From NCBI GenBank assembly GCA_030562195.1, contig CM060202.1:21066317-21130316 (forward strand): a stretch of DNA of 64,000 nt, read 5' to 3'. The notes beneath the pieces were generated by a model. That model saw only the letters and a list, made by a program, of their open reading frames with translations. It did no database searches and was not told the origin of the DNA. Within the stretch, counting starts at the first letter, position 1; each line of letters opens with the position of its first letter. Position numbers and translations under genes: made by a program. Positions 25,335-36,219 of the stretch are shown here, piece by piece. The DNA comes from Nipponacmea schrenckii (lineage: Eukaryota > Mollusca > Gastropoda > Lottiidae).

Positions 25335-28300
25335 TTAATGGTTATAGTACTCCGTAGTTTGCAAGTCTTCATACATATCTTGTTGATAGAGGGCCCCATC
25401 CCCTTTGGTCGTCTCATCGTAATTTTCTTCCGGAGCATGCCCTTTATTACCCCCACGTTTCTTCATCTTGAATTCTAAAATAAAAATATTTTATATATAA
25501 TTAAATACAACTCCAAAAGAACTTCGTGCACAGATTCAATATTTCAAGTTCATTAGAAAGTTGACAATTGTATTTTTCCCCAACTTCCCATACTTATACT
25601 TTGACTACAATAACCGCCTTTCTTGTATCATATCTTCACAATGAAAATCTATTACGAACTTACTTATACCTTGACTGCAATAGTCACCTTTATTATATCC
25701 TGCATATGCTTTACCCCATAAAACATCCCGACCCTCACCTTACTTGTCCTCGTGAAAAAACATGGACAACTAATTAATTCAATTATTGCAACAAAAACAC
25801 TATACCCCTTCGGGATATATTACTTTCTCCCGAACAATCAAGTTTTGAAATGTGCCTGCGACACACCTTACCCCACCCCCTATGGTTTTACAGTATAAGA
25901 ACGTACGTGTTGAGTAGCGAGGGACCTCTTGTTTATCTTTTCTCGGTGGTAACGCTGGTTTTCGTTTCGCCAGCTCATTCAAACTAAAAAAAAACAATTA
26001 ACACAGTTTGATCGTCAGATTACAAACAGTACAGGATATGAACCTAGAATTACATAAAATCATTACAATTCTCATCTCGAGTTCCATACTGAATACCAGA
26101 ACTGACACATCCGAAACTACCGCGTTGTTTTAAATTCACAGAAATAACAGACCCAAACCTAATCGAAGTCCATTAAAATACAACCTCAAACTAAATCAGT
26201 CGAATGATGTAAAAGGTCGTGATATAGTGTCCGGTATAGAAAAGGTGTCTATAAAACTAAGACCTAAGACCCACCAGGAAACTAAGACCTTGGATACTAT
26301 GAAACTCAGACCCAACTAGGAAACTAAGACCTTGGATACTATGAAACTCAGACCCAACTAGGATACTAAGACCTTGGATACTATGAAACTCTAGACCCAA
26401 CTAGGAAACTAAGACCTTGGATACTATGAAACTAAGACTTACTAGGATCTAAGACCTTGGATACTATGAAACTAAGACCCAACTATAGGAAACTTTAGGG
26501 GGTTTTGAACCGCACACGAGGGAAGCCGCAGATAGCTTGATATCATGCTGCCGAGAGGTAAAATATACTGGCTTGTAACATTTGCAACATGTTTTCATCA
26601 AGGTGTCACTTATGAGAGAGGAGGTCCAGGGTACGATAGGCATATCGGCGGCGGTGCTAGATATGAGCCTGTAAATTAGGTTTAAGTTACCCCCATAAAC
26701 ATTATATAGATTCTGAATTTTCCATGGTACCACGTTTTTTTTTTGGGGGGGGGGGGGGTTGGTTTTAGTGACGAACTACCCCCCAAAACCATACCGAACC
26801 CCTCCATTTGATGGTCAAAAGAGAACACAGCCATATGACAATTCATGCTATATATATAATATATGATAAATATGCTGGAAAAATACGATTTCTACGGGGT
26901 CTTAGGTTCATAGTAGTTCGTAGTTTCCTAGCTAGGGTCTTAGGTCTTCGTTTTAAAGACACCCGGGTCTTAGGTCTTAGTTTTATAGGCACCCGGCATA
27001 GAAAAGTAGTTCGGTCACGCCTTAAAAATTTCTCCTAATTTTCCTCATGTCCCGATTCTAGTAACTAAGACAGGATCTAGTATGAAAACTGGCAAAGTCC
27101 CGAGTAAGCATGGTGAGTAAGGACACGAGGATCAAGTTCACAATAAAACTGCTAAATATTTCAACAAACATGAAAGTGTAAACTCGGTATTAAAAACAAA
27201 GACAGAAAGAAATTGTGTTACCTCTTTGGCTTTTTATTCTTTGGTTCTGAAATGAAATATTGGAAATTTGAGGACGGCTCTACTGACAAACATCTTCGAT
27301 ATGGACTGAGCTTATCTGGTGTTACTCCACACCCCTTTGTGCTTCAGTAGCTTCGGCCCTACCCCTTTTCCATATATTGTTGTGATATCATGGCCCAAGA
27401 TAAGACAGTCGAAGGAAAGGCAGTCTGTGTGGAACGAGGGGGTTAATGTAAAGGATAACGCTATAGTATCCTAAGTTTGAACCCCATCCATAGTCCGAAA
27501 TATCTGCGTTAATTACAGTACATATCAAGGATGAAATAGGGGCAAAATATAGGGGTCGGACAAACCCGACTCTTAACTTTGGGTGGAAATATGAAGGACA
27601 TACTAGAACATAAGGACACGGGCAAGGTCGTCTATATATGGGTCAATAACGGTAAATATATAGTAAATACCAATTTCAGTCGTCCTCGGGTTCGCCGGTG
27701 GTCTCTGTCGCCGTCTGCGACATATAAAGACAGTTACAACCACAATGAGGAGAGCAAACACCCCGATTCCTACACCAGCTCCAATATACAGAGACATCAT
27801 CTCATCCTCAGTATCCGCTTCAACTTCTTCGCTTGGTGTAGTGGACTGATTGCTTTCTGGAATGAAAATATTTACATGTTACTCTAATCTCCATTAACCA
27901 AGCAAGAAATTCATATTCCCGTAAGCTCAATGGATATGTCGAACACCACCCCCCCCCCCCCAAAGATCCCTATAATTCTAAACATATCCTATGGAGAAAA
28001 ATAAAAGTTAAAAGATTCAAACTCTTACAAGGTGAAAAAGAAACATTAATATTGTCTCCACTCTCACGTAATAACTTTTAAGTCGAATGGAATAATTCGG
28101 AACTATGACTAATTCGGTACCCATTTGAGGGTAAAATCAAAAATAGCCGTGACGAGTCGGCTGTAATAATGAGGTAAAATCAAGAGAACCGTTTTGGTTT
28201 TCCTCACAAAAACATAGAGACCTACCATTGAGATAGACATCGAAATACAAATCATCTGCTCCGATACGATTGGTGGCAACAACTAGGTACAGTCCTTGAT

Positions 28301-31300
28301 CAGTCTCTACGGTGTCTCTAATCTTCAGCTCCACTAAACTCGCCGTTTTTATAGTGGTCACTCTCTTATCATTCTCTATAGTGTGACTGGAGCCACCAGT
28401 TTTCTTCTTCCATGAAAACTCAGGCGGAGGATTGGCGATAAACATAGCTTTAAGATGTATAGTTTGCCCAGGTACAAACCAAATTTCTCCGGGATAGATT
28501 CGTGGATGGTATGGTCGTGGTTTACCTTAAATAAAAAGCCAGGATCTCACTCATTGATGTTCATATTCACAATGTCCAGTTCGGGTTAGTAAGTTAGTAA
28601 TAGCCTGACATTGTGAAGATGTATAAGATGAAGTTTGTATACTTGACATTGTGAAGATGTATAAGATGAAGTTTGTAATAACTTGACATTGTGAAGATGT
28701 ATAAGATGAAGTTTGTAATAACTTGACATTGTGAAGATGTATAAGATGCAGTTTGTAATATCTTGACATTGTGAAGATGTATAAGATGAAGTTTGTAATA
28801 TCTTGACTTTGTGAAGATGTATAAGATGAAGTTTGTAATAACTTGACATTGTGAAGATGTTGAAGATGTATAAGATGAAGTTTGTAATATCTGACATTGT
28901 GAAGATGTTGAAGATGTATAAGATGAAGTTTGTAATAACTTGACATTGTGAAGATGTATAAGATGAAGTTTGTAATAGCTTGACATTGTGAAGTTGTATA
29001 AGATGAAGTTTGTAATAACTTGACATTGTGAAGATGTATAAGATGAAGTTTGTAATAACTTGACATTGTGAAGATGAATTAGATGAAGTTTGTAATATCT
29101 TGACATTGTGAAGATGTATAAGATGAAGTTTGTAATAGCTTGACATTGTGAAGATGTATAAGATGAAGTTTGTAATAACTTGACGTTGTGAAGATGTATA
29201 AGATGAAGTTTGTAATAGCTTGACATTGTGAAGTTGTATAAGATGGAGTTTGTAATAACTTGACATTGTGAAGATCTATAATATGACGTTTGTAATAACT
29301 TGACATTGTGATGTTGTATAAGATGGAGTTTGTAATAACTTGACATTGTGAAGTTGTATAAGATGGAGTTTGTAATGAATTGACATGTGAAGTTGTATAA
29401 GATGGAGTTTGTAATAATTTGACATTATGAAGATGTATAAGATGGAGTTTGTTATAACTTGAAATTGTGAAGATGTATAAGATGAAGTTTGTATTAGTTT
29501 GACATTGTGAAGATGTATAAGATGAAGTTTGTAATATCTGACATTGTGAAGATGTTGAAGATGTATAAGATGAAGTTTGTAATAACTTGAAATTGTGAAG
29601 ATGTATAAGATGAAGTTTGTAATAGCTTGACATTGTGAAGTTGTATAAGATGAAGTTTGTAATAACTTGACATTGTGAAGATGTATAAGATGAAGTTTGT
29701 AATAACTTGACATTGTGAAGTTGTATAAGATGGAGTTTGTAATAAATTGACATGTGAAGATGTATAAGATGGCGTTTGTAATAATTTGACATTGTGAAGA
29801 TGTATAAGATGGAGTTTGTAATAACTTGACATTGTGAAGATGTATAAGATGAAGTTTGTATTAGTTTGACATTGTGAAGATGTATAAGATGAAGTTTGTA
29901 ATAACTTGACATTGTGAAGATGTATAAGATGAAGTTTGTAATAACTTGACATTGTGAAGATGTATAAGATGAAGTTTGTAATAACTCGACATTGTGAAGA
30001 TGTATAAGATGAAGTTTGTAATAGCTTGACATTGTGAATTGTATAAGATGTAGTTTGTAATAACTTGACATTGTGAAGATGTATAAGATGAAGTTTGTAA
30101 TAACTTGACATTGTGAAGATGTATAAGATGAAGTTTGTAATAGCTTGACATTGTGAAGTTGTATAAGATGAAGTTTGTAATAACTTGACATTGTGAAGAT
30201 GTATTAGATAAGTTTGTAATAATTTGACATTGTGAAGATGTATAAGTTGAAGTTTGAATATGACATTGTGAAGATTTATAAGATGAAGTTTGTAATAGCT
30301 TGACATTGTGAAGATGTATAAGATGAAGTTTGTAATAACTTGACGTTGTGAAGATGTATAAGATGAAGTTTGTAATAGCTTGACATTGTGAAGTTGTATA
30401 AGATGGAGTTTTATTAACTTGACATTGTGAAGATGTATAAGATGGAGTTTGTAATAACTTGACATTGTGAAGATCTATAATATGACGTTTGTAATAACTT
30501 GACATTGTGAAGTTGTATAAGATGGAGTTTGTAATAACTTGACATTGTGAAGTTGTATAAGATGGAGTTTGTAATAACTTGACATTGTGAAGTTGTATAA
30601 GATGGAGTTTGTAATAATTTGACATTGTGAAGATGTATAAGATGGAGTTTGTAATAACTTGACATTGTGAAGATGTATAAGATGAAGTTTGTATTAGTTT
30701 GACATTGTGAAGATGTATAAGATGAAGTTTGTAATAATTTGACATTGTGAAGATGTATAAGATGAAGTTTGTAATAACTTGACATTGTGAAGATTGGTAG
30801 TAACATAGCTAAAAGACCTACTGTTTATTTATCAATTAACATGCCAATGCTACTTACAAAGTACGGACACGTTGAAGTATTTTGTTGAACGGAGTCGGAG
30901 AGGATCGTTATAGGCAGAACATTGGTAAACTCCGGTGTCATTGACCGTGGCGTTTTCCACCAACAGCTTGTCTTCTAGGGCATTGTTGACGGTGATGTCC
31001 CCTCGTGGTGTTACCCATGTTAGAGTAACATTGGGTACACTTTCAACTGAGCAGTTAACCCTCAACGTTTCCCCCTCCTCAATCTTTATTGGGTTGCCAC
31101 TCGGTTCAACCACTGTGTTGTTTAATTCGTAAACTACAAAAATAACAAAATATTGATTGTGAAATTGTACTTTGAGAAGTTACAACTATATACACAATGT
31201 AATGTTTTATGAATCAAAAAAGGACCGTGGACGTTGGCACCATGTCCGACATCTGTCCAGGTAACTTACGTGAAACGTAGATCGTAGATGTATTTCTAGA

Positions 31301-32523
31301 AGTAATTCGAGAAAAACAATTTAAACTGCCAGGGGTTAATATTTGTATCGACCCAGACCAATGCGTGTTGTTTATTTTTGCTGACGGATCTGTTGGTAAT
31401 ACACGCTGATTATTCCCACGGCAGACAGAATATCTACAGAATTCTATATATGCATCCGAAGTCGAACAGATCTTCTTTAACATCTGGTTTTTGAATATGA
31501 TTTCCCGCGAAATCTCAGCATCAGTTGAAACCAAAAGAAATGACATACAGATATCTAAAGAAAAAAAAAGAAGAAAATCATGTTTTTTTTTTTTTTTAAA
31601 TTGTATATGTGTAGGGGACAATTATATGATAGCACGTCTGTAGTTCCTGTAATTGTACTAAAAATAAACAGTTATGACAAAGAGATTGTGAAGAGGTTTT
31701 CTTTATTTATTATGTGCATCAGGGACACTGATAGCTCAATTTGAACCATTCTAATTTTTTAATCAAACGTCGGTGGTTCCTGCAAATGCACTAAAACTAA
31801 AAGTCGACGTCACTAATCCAGAAAGTCATTTGTAATACAAGGATAATTCGAGCTCAGTGACGTCATCAAACTCTCTGTTTAGTGTTTGAGCGGAATTACA
31901 GGAACTTCAGACATCTGATTGAAAATTAGAATGATGTTAATTGATGTTATCAGTGTCCCTGATACACATACAACATTTAGGAAATCTCTTTACAATCTCT
32001 TTAATGAAAAAATGCATATGAATTGGCTGCATGTCAAAAGCCAAGTAACCAGGAATGGTATTAAATTCTTTAAGGAATATTCCCCCCTGCTTTGTGGATA
32101 GAAAGCCCTTATTGGGTTAGCTATTTTGTTGAATTTCAGTATCTAGATAGGCTAGCCTATTCTCGGAATTAAGAAATCAAACTGAACAAAAAGAGCCAGA
32201 AATTCAATGGTGACATTCCACCTGTCCACCCCCCCCCCCCTCTCCACCCTCTAGAAAAATTGGTAGTGCCCCAAATATGGTTTATATACGGCCCACAATA
32301 TGTAGATAAATGGATCTAATCAATTTAATTTTCAAAAATTTAATCGCGGAAGAAACCCTATCAGAGACTCCGGTTGGAGTCGTGGAATTGACGAATTTTG
32401 AATCTCACCCTCGGCACTTTCCGCCTTCCCCAAACCATTAAGGTAATCTACCCATATATGCCCCCGAGTCTCGAGAAACGGGAGAACTCACTGTAAAAAT
32501 TACTTACATGTTCGAAGATACAT
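25335..32523 (-). CDS. Type I transmembrane Ig-superfamily receptor with SH3- and phosphotyrosine-type tail (complete, 8 exons, 434 aa)
   Basis: Exons in transcript order: 32508-32523, 31270-31554, 30858-31133, 28226-28525, 27671-27856, 27222-27246, 25907-25983, 25335-25474. They total 1305 nt in unbroken phase with a TAA stop. Residues 1-17 (MYLRTYICMSFLLVSTD) read as a signal peptide. Exon 2 encodes a Cys-containing, possibly Ig-like domain; exon 3 a clear Ig domain (NCSVES, LTWV, DTGVYQC); exon 4 a second Ig fold whose two core cysteines are replaced although the Trp and DQGLY remain. Several N-glycosylation sequons are present. A helix at about residues 315-338 is followed by RRRR and a tail with PALPPR (372-377) and tyrosines at 407, 418, 423, 431 and 432, including YEDL. 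I infer a cell-surface adhesion or immune receptor signalling through SH3/SH2 partners. I do not recognise a specific family member. Confidence 0.85.
26276..26490. repeat. 42-bp tandem repeat, about 5 copies, with inverted partner at 26895-27000
   Basis: The unit contains actaagaccttggatactat and gaaactcagacccaactagg, in an intron of the Ig receptor. Downstream at about 26895-27000 related blocks appear reversed (gggtcttaggttcatagtag, gggtcttaggtcttagtttt), so the two clusters could pair as a large hairpin. Confidence 0.8.
28597..30793. repeat. 40-bp satellite array, about 55 copies, inside the Ig-receptor gene
   Basis: The monomer is ttgacattgtgaagatgtat followed by aagatgaagtttgtaataac. 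The array fills most of the intron between exons 30858-31133 and 28226-28525. Monomers vary (agatgtata/agttgtata, gaagttt/ggagttt, a few with a 9-bp aagatgttg insertion), and variants seem to come in blocks longer than one monomer, suggesting higher-order duplication. Because 40 is not a multiple of 3, a 40-residue peptide repeat emerges every 120 bp, and all three minus-strand frames stay open for long stretches. I treat these as by-products, not genes. Confidence 0.95.
31683..32001. mobile_element. Palindromic MITE-like element, about 320 bp with about 105-bp inverted arms
   Basis: The left arm (gattgtgaagaggttttc .. gtgcatcagggacactgatag .. ggttcctgcaaatgcac) is the imperfect reverse complement of the right arm (ggaattacaggaacttcag .. 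tatcagtgtccctgatacac .. tctctttacaatctc). It lies between the first two exons of the Ig receptor. Related single arms or pairs occur at about 5640-5800, 9830-9910, 23100-23200 and 42350-42660. Confidence 0.75.
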
Positions 32524-32741
32524 CGTTGATTATTTGATGTGAACGTCTGGACGAACGAGGAAAATTCACCGTTTTTCCTTGTTCCTCAACGATTTAATTT
32601 AACTCAAAGACATAAACGAATAATTCTTTACTAATATTTAATATCACGAGGGATTGTCATTGATTGATTTCCCGCTTTGAAACATAATACTTAATATTAA
32701 AGATGTATAGCCGTCTAAATATTAACTTTACCTGCTGTATA

Positions 32742-32966
32742 TAGTCTGAAACTTGCTGACTCTATTCCCAGCCTCTGATAGCTATTTGGACAGATATGGC
32801 TGGGGGAGAGTCAGAAAAACTAGGCACCTAAAACTTGGGATTTTTCGCAACTCCGCGGGTGTAGGGGTTAAAACGTATTTACATACATCGAATCCACCAA
32901 ACCTTGATTTATTTGGAAAGATGAATGTTTTTGTAGTTCAACCATACCATCATTATCCCCCTACAT
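32742..32966. mobile_element. Truncated copy of the 299-bp MITE found at 45281-45579
   Basis: Starts tagtctgaaacttgctgact and keeps the unique centre (aggcacctaaaacttggga, catcgaatccaccaaacc). Similarity stops at about 32966, so the right inverted repeat is missing. Confidence 0.8.
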
Positions 32967-33216
32967 GACCCATGCTACGCCTATAGCTGCGTCAAAGTTT
33001 TTTTTGCATCCAAAATTCCGACGTTACTTGGTCATGAAAGTACAAGATGGTGGTTCGTTTGTTTCTATCACATGACCGTTTAACGTGGGAATTTTGTAAT
33101 GCGCACGCAGTTTGAGATGGCGGCTGAGTGATTGAAATTCTTAAAAAAAAACTTTGACGCAACCACAGGCGTGACATGAATGGTGAAAGGGGATAATAAT
33201 GGCATGACTGAACTAC
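32933..33216. repeat. Large inverted repeat, 284 bp
   Basis: The left side has gtagttcaaccataccatca, then acgcctatagctgcgtcaaa and a T run. The right side has the reversed forms, aaactttgacgcaaccacag then ggataataatggcatgactg and aactac. It overlaps the right end of the truncated MITE, so it may be a nested or rearranged insertion. Confidence 0.7.
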
Positions 33217-33714
33217 CCAAACCCCACTCTTATTCATCATACATTATCCCTCATCACACCCAACCCTTACCCACTTCCTACCACGCCTCGCCCTATATAT
33301 TCTATATCTTACCCTTTATTTATTCAAGGGTCAACCTTCATTTATTAGACAATAATCCCGACCTCTCTGTTGGTCAGAATATTGGACTCGAAAGGTCTTA
33401 TGCTTGGCAAAGGTAAACAAAAATGTAGGCTCTTAGAGATAAAAAATGTTATGGTATAGAACAACTGAAAAACATTGATTCTAAACTTTAGATAAATAAT
33501 AGAAGGATTAAATAACATTTCAGCATAAACTACTGAAATGTTTGTGGAAGGCATTTAGTCAAAACATTAGACAACAGAACAATAGTATATATTTGTAATT
33601 GTTTTCCCCTGTTATGAGAATTTGTGATATAACTTAAAAGACGTTAGAAATATCAAAGCACATTAACAGACAACAATTATCATTTATATAGACTTCTATT
33701 TATTTCTTCAAAAC

Positions 33715-33856
33715 ACATACAGGTAACGTTTCATTACACATACAGGTAATGTTCTAAAGTGATTAGAAAGTTACTTGTATGTGTAATGTTACCTGTATGT
33801 GTAATGAAACGTTAACTGTATGTGTAATGAAATGTTACCTGTATGTATAATGAAAC
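33715..33856. repeat. Direct and inverted copies of a 24-bp unit
   Basis: Two copies of ttcattacacatacaggtaa lie on the left and about four inverted copies (gttacctgtatgtgtaatga) on the right, able to form a stem-loop. Confidence 0.75.
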
Positions 33857-34141
33857 ATTGTGTTTTGTAGATATAATATCAATAATAATTGTTGTCTCCA
33901 AAATCTTGATTAGTAGAAAATTATCAGAGGAATTGGGGCAATATAACAAAAGACTTAGGGTGGCAGAATTCTTGTATTCCATCAAATCTTATAATATACA
34001 TGGCAACAACAATTTTGAAAACTGAAGTTTTTGTTGATTTCATGATAAATAAGTGGTCTAGAAACCTGGTTTCTTACAATCTTGGCGCTATAAAAGTTAC
34101 ACATTTCAGAAACTGGAATTAAAAGCTGGTTATAAAAATGT

Positions 34142-34927
34142 CTAGGACAGTTTATCAGGGTGAGCCTTAGTCATATGAGTACACAATTCATTACTGGTGG
34201 CAAATGGTTCAGCACAGTAACCACATTTAAACGGTTTATCTGCATCCGGTTCCTGTTTTATCTTCACTTCCCCTCCAGCTGTCATCTCGTCTTCTAAATT
34301 CTCTATTTTAACATCACTACAATCTGCCAATCTATTACCTGCATTGTCTCCACCTTCTACTTTTATTCTTTTAGAACTCGAGTCATTTTTCCCCGAGCCA
34401 GCGCTCGTTACGGTTGATCTCTTTTCACCTTTCGGTGCAGCCGCAGCCAGCTCTTCCGGGGTTCTCTTTCGACAGATATGAATCTTGAATTCTTCTGACG
34501 TTAAGAATTTCATGCCGCACACCTGACAATCTAAAGTTTTGAAATGTTGACGATGTGCTTTCAGATGGGCATCGAATGATTCTTTGGTGTTAGAGATTTT
34601 ACGACAGAACAAACAGATATTTCCCTCGACAGCGTGTAGAGAAAGATGTATAATCAACTCTTTATGACAGAGAAAAATTTGTTGACATTGCGGACAACGG
34701 TCATGGTTAATACGATGTTTGTGAAAATCTGAATCAGACTCGAATTTTTCGTCACAAATGACACATCGGTAAGTAAATGTTGATTGCTCTTTAACTTGGT
34801 TTGTCTCAGGTTCCTCTTCCCCCTCTTCTTCCTCATTATTTTCATCTTCTTCTCCTTCTTCCTCTTCACTGTCTTCATCTAAATCTTCAGCCTTTAGTTG
34901 CATCACTTCTTCTGCCTGCGCTGCCAT
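34142..34927 (-). CDS. C2H2 zinc finger protein with acidic N-terminus, 261 aa
   Basis: A single open exon runs from ATG (34927) to stop (34142). A likely splice acceptor (ttttccag) just upstream at about 34942 suggests a 5' UTR intron and supports this start. Residues 1-48 are strongly acidic. Five Cys-rich finger modules follow: CVICDEKF, CPQCQQIF, CLFCRKI and CQVCGMKF in the first half, and CGYCAEPF at the C-terminus; the fourth ends with H and C and is degenerate. The linker between the fourth and fifth has a GEKRSTV stretch and three psi-K-x-E motifs (IKVE, VKIE, IKQE), consensus SUMO acceptor sites often seen in repressive transcription factors. Probably nuclear and nucleic-acid binding. 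I do not recognise an orthologue. Confidence 0.85.
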   Translation of the reverse strand: MAAQAEEVMQLKAEDLDEDSEEEEGEEDENNEEEEGEEEPETNQVKEQSTFTYRCVICDEKFESDSDFHKHRINHDRCPQCQQIFLCHKELIIHLSLHAVEGNICLFCRKISNTKESFDAHLKAHRQHFKTLDCQVCGMKFLTSEEFKIHICRKRTPEELAAAAPKGEKRSTVTSAGSGKNDSSSKRIKVEGGDNAGNRLADCSDVKIENLEDEMTAGGEVKIKQEPDADKPFKCGYCAEPFATSNELCTHMTKAHPDKLS

Positions 34928-36219
34928 ATTTAATCACTGTTCTGGAAAATATAATCGACATCACAATAAATTTGCTGATTATTACTTAGTATAGTATAGG
35001 GAATTTTAATTGAACTGCTCTTCGACCACATAATTTATACTAATTTTTAGTGTATTCATGTGTAAAAAATTAAAAGTTCTTGTAGATTTATTCCTAAATT
35101 GAACTTGTTGAAAAACAGAAAATATAAACCAAAGAAGTCCTGTGCAGAGATGAATTCAAATCGGATACAGACTGCAATTCTCCAGTAGATAATCGATCAA
35201 ACGTCTGATTATGAGGAAATCATATTCAAAACAAAAGAAACCAAGAAAGCCGGTGTCGAAATAATCTTATAAATGGGATAACATTACAAATGAAATATTT
35301 CCAACATGGCTTCGAAGTTCAGAAGGATCTTGAACAAAATATCTCCAAAATACCAACCTTATTTGTTGCTAAATCAAATCAAAATCTCGATAATAATTCG
35401 ACTTGTTTTTATCGAGACAGAAAGAAGAAAATAAAAATGGCGCACTAAGGGGAATAACTCCAGTTATCATAATAGACTCGAACAACAGGTAATTTATTTC
35501 AGACGGTACGGTACAGTGTAGATTGGGAACGTTCAATATTTGATCGATCAACAAAATTTCATTCCAAAAGTCTTAAAAGGATGATTTTTTTAGCTTATAT
35601 TCACTAGAATTTTCATTTTCGCTTCTTTCATGGTGCTCAATGACTTCAATCAAGTTGGCCAACCTTGCCATCACTTTTAAAGGTTTACCAAGCTACCCGA
35701 TAGAGGCCTTACTTTGATATAAGACCACAAATGAAAACGACATTTATAGTATAATAGTATTTATATTAATTTTAAAGTTCACTCTATTACATCCAAATAT
35801 ACCACGAACTTTAATACAGTACCAGTCTTGCCAAGTATTAAATGTCCCTTTTCAAAGGTAGGATACTCTGCCATGCTTGAGGATTTTCAAAATGAAAAGA
35901 AACTAGACCAGAGCTTAATATCCAGAATTGAAATAGTTACCAGGATCTAAACCACAGTTCCAAAAACTCTCCACCATCCCATCAAGACAGAGTTGTATTT
36001 TCAAAATTGGAATTCAGATTATTGAAACCCAAGTTAAAGTCGAACCCTAAACGATTCATCAAGCATCAATAATTAGGCTAAATGTTATATATATATCTTT
36101 CATTTCAGAATATATATTTCACCAAGGTCCCAAAATTTCGGGGTTTCGCAAAATAGAACATCAAATCTGTCCCTGAAGAATTGGAGTAGATCAATTGGCA
36201 CTACTGGACACGCGATCAG
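34928..36219. other. Intergenic region between the C2H2 gene and the first dispanin gene
   Basis: Contains the 5' flank and probable UTR intron of the C2H2 gene and the 3' flank of the dispanin gene at 36220. No ORF with coding character and no array was seen. Confidence 0.45.

Larger units (their letters stand above)
32524..34141. other. Intergenic region upstream of the Ig receptor
   Basis: Holds the Ig-receptor promoter (not recognisable by motif), a truncated MITE copy (32742-32966), an overlapping inverted repeat (32933-33216) and a 24-bp repeat cluster (33715-33856). No coding gene is supported. Confidence 0.5.

Noticed and set aside
28551..30806. Many overlapping ORFs of 130-370 codons with MSSYYKLHLIHLHNV-type repeats
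   Set aside because: They are translations of the 40-bp satellite in three frames; a 40-bp period gives a 40-residue repeat in every frame, so openness is a by-product.
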